Positions 63,212 through 64,000 of a stretch of 64,000 nucleotides of DNA are shown here, piece by piece. This DNA is from Verrucomicrobiota bacterium (GTDB lineage: Bacteria; Verrucomicrobiota; Lentisphaeria; JABSQK01; JAJFLO01), in assembly GCA_021772615.1 (NCBI GenBank), contig JAJFLQ010000064.1:1-64000 (forward strand), given 5' to 3'. The translations under genes were made by a program, and so were the position numbers. How positions within the stretch are numbered: position 1 is the stretch's first letter; every line of letters starts with the position of its first letter. Below the pieces are notes generated by a model, which searched no databases, was not told the DNA's origin, and worked only from the letters and a program-made list of their open reading frames with translations.

Positions 63212-63313
63212 GTGCGCCTGAACTATTTGCCTGGTCAATGCACACGTTTCGTGGCAAATCACGAAATATGACAGGCCCCATCAGGCGTGCGACATCAAAA
63301 TGGGGAATTCGAC

Positions 63314-64000
63314 ATGAGGGGTTTTTACACCGATGTGGCTGCGACTGCTATTGTTATCTCACTCTTTTTCGGCGTGTTGCCGTGCCTGTCCGACGAACTG
63401 CCGACATCACACGAATCTGACTACCATCGTTTTGATGACGTTGTCGTTACCTCGGATCGAGCGATGCGCAGGACGGCAACTGTGCCGGCGGCAGTCACGG
63501 TGATCGACCGGGAGAAGATCATGGCCACGCACGCCCGGAATGTACCCGATCTCCTGCGATATGTCGCCGGCGTACAGGTATCGGATCAGTTGGGAAACGG
63601 ACGAAAGAGCAGTGTCGACATACGTGGTTTCGGTGAAACGGCGGCGGCAAATACCCTCGTGTTGGTCGATGGTCGCCGTATTAACGGCGCCGATCTCAGC
63701 GGTGTCGACTGGACGACGATTCCGCTGGAACGCATCGAGAAAATAGAGGTAATACGCGGCGGCTCGGCGGTCCTCTACGGTGACAACGCCGGAGCCGGCG
63801 TAATCAACATCATAACCGTCCGCGGCACAGCGGCGTTCTCTGCAGCGGCGACACTTGACATCGGTGAATTCAACAGTTACAGGCCGGCATTGAACGTTTC
63901 CGGATCCACTGCGGATGGGCGTCTTGCCTATGCCGCTAACGGCAGCTACGTCGATACGGACGGCTATGCCGCCAACAATGGATTTCGAAATCGAACCGGC
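63314..64000 (+). CDS. btuB: BtuB-like TonB-dependent receptor (partial, continues past the window)
   Basis: 229 codons to the window edge from ATG 63314, preceded by GGGGAA. A signal peptide (VAATAIVISLFFGVLPCLS) is followed by a plug domain: FDDVVVTSDRAM (TonB-box like), TVPAAVTVIDREKI, ARNVPDLLRYVAGVQVSDQ, VDIRGFGETAAANTLVLVDGRRINGAD, IEKIEVIRGGSAVLYGDNAGAGVINIIT, and the first barrel strands. Control by a cobalamin riboswitch points to uptake of vitamin B12 or a related corrinoid. The gene name rests on that context, not on barrel residues, which are outside. Confidence 0.85.
   Translation, partial: MRGFYTDVAATAIVISLFFGVLPCLSDELPTSHESDYHRFDDVVVTSDRAMRRTATVPAAVTVIDREKIMATHARNVPDLLRYVAGVQVSDQLGNGRKSSVDIRGFGETAAANTLVLVDGRRINGADLSGVDWTTIPLERIEKIEVIRGGSAVLYGDNAGAGVINIITVRGTAAFSAAATLDIGEFNSYRPALNVSGSTADGRLAYAANGSYVDTDGYAANNGFRNRTG

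Larger units (their letters stand above)
62748..63313 (+). other. Leader region with riboswitch and terminator
   Basis: 566 bp between the SNF2 gene and the TonB receptor. No protein gene is seen. It holds the cobalamin riboswitch (about 62840-63000) and an intrinsic terminator (63180-63211). The roughly 180 bases between them have no pattern I can assign. Confidence 0.7.

Noticed and set aside
1..64000. CRISPR arrays, tRNA or rRNA genes
   Set aside because: I saw no regularly spaced repeat arrays and no tRNA or rRNA signatures while reading the window.

Overview
This 64-kb stretch looks like the chromosome of a Gram-negative (diderm) environmental bacterium of moderately high GC. It encodes a complete Mla phospholipid-trafficking set, two TonB-dependent receptors, an LPS-kinase-like protein, NagZ and an exceptional number of two-component proteins. 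The mix (ammonium-transporter/kinase fusion, DUF1573 protein, LMF1-like protein, NACHT-FGE fusion, SWIM/SNF2 helicase) would fit the PVC superphylum or a neighbouring phylum. That placement is inference only: there is no rRNA or other marker gene here.

Positions 1-30,300 are a signalling island read almost entirely from the minus strand and made of three transcription units. Unit 3 (about 30296 to 15234) has ten genes: REC-PAS-kinase, REC-HDOD, REC-degenerate HD, a REC protein, an ABM-fold protein, a CarH-like B12 photosensor, three kinases, and an NtrC-type sigma54 activator. Unit 2 (about 14675 to 4044) has a REC protein, a membrane PAS sensor, an Amt-kinase fusion, a UrtA-like periplasmic binding protein, a membrane kinase, an Rcp1-like regulator and a PAS-kinase; the theme is ammonium/urea (nitrogen) sensing. 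Unit 1 (about 3700 to beyond position 1) has a YfiR-like protein, a TonB receptor and a membrane sensor protein cut by the window edge. Upstream of each unit is the same unannotated DNA element: two TGYACC-type half sites whose starts are exactly 23 bp apart (3968/3991, 14878/14901, 30547/30570). This is the most novel regulatory signal I found and suggests that one factor controls the whole island.

Positions 30,900-45,300 are mixed. They hold a tandem Usp-TPR protein; a minus-strand operon with an SSS symporter, NagZ, a HEPN-like unknown and the YejB and YejE permeases (cell-wall or peptide uptake and recycling); then an FHA protein, DUF1573, an FKBP, a LysM-FecR protein, an LMF1-like membrane protein, and a translationally coupled nucleosidase plus spore-photoproduct-lyase-like radical SAM enzyme.

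Positions 45,500-59,900 hold a UPF1-like helicase facing a NACHT NTPase fused to an FGE/sulfatase-modifying-factor domain, then a GspF/PilC-like protein followed by mlaE, mlaF, mlaD, mlaC and mlaA. MlaF carries a degenerate GGDEF domain at its C terminus. A WaaP/Kdo-kinase-like protein, a large hybrid kinase, a 167-bp palindromic MITE-like element and an FGE protein follow. The MITE lies exactly between two convergent genes and supplies the stop codon of each.

Positions 60,000-64,000 carry a SNF2 helicase with two SWIM-like zinc motifs, then a cobalamin riboswitch, a strong intrinsic terminator and the start of a BtuB-like TonB receptor. Cobalamin therefore appears twice: as a regulated nutrient and as the likely chromophore of the photosensor at 23325-24395.
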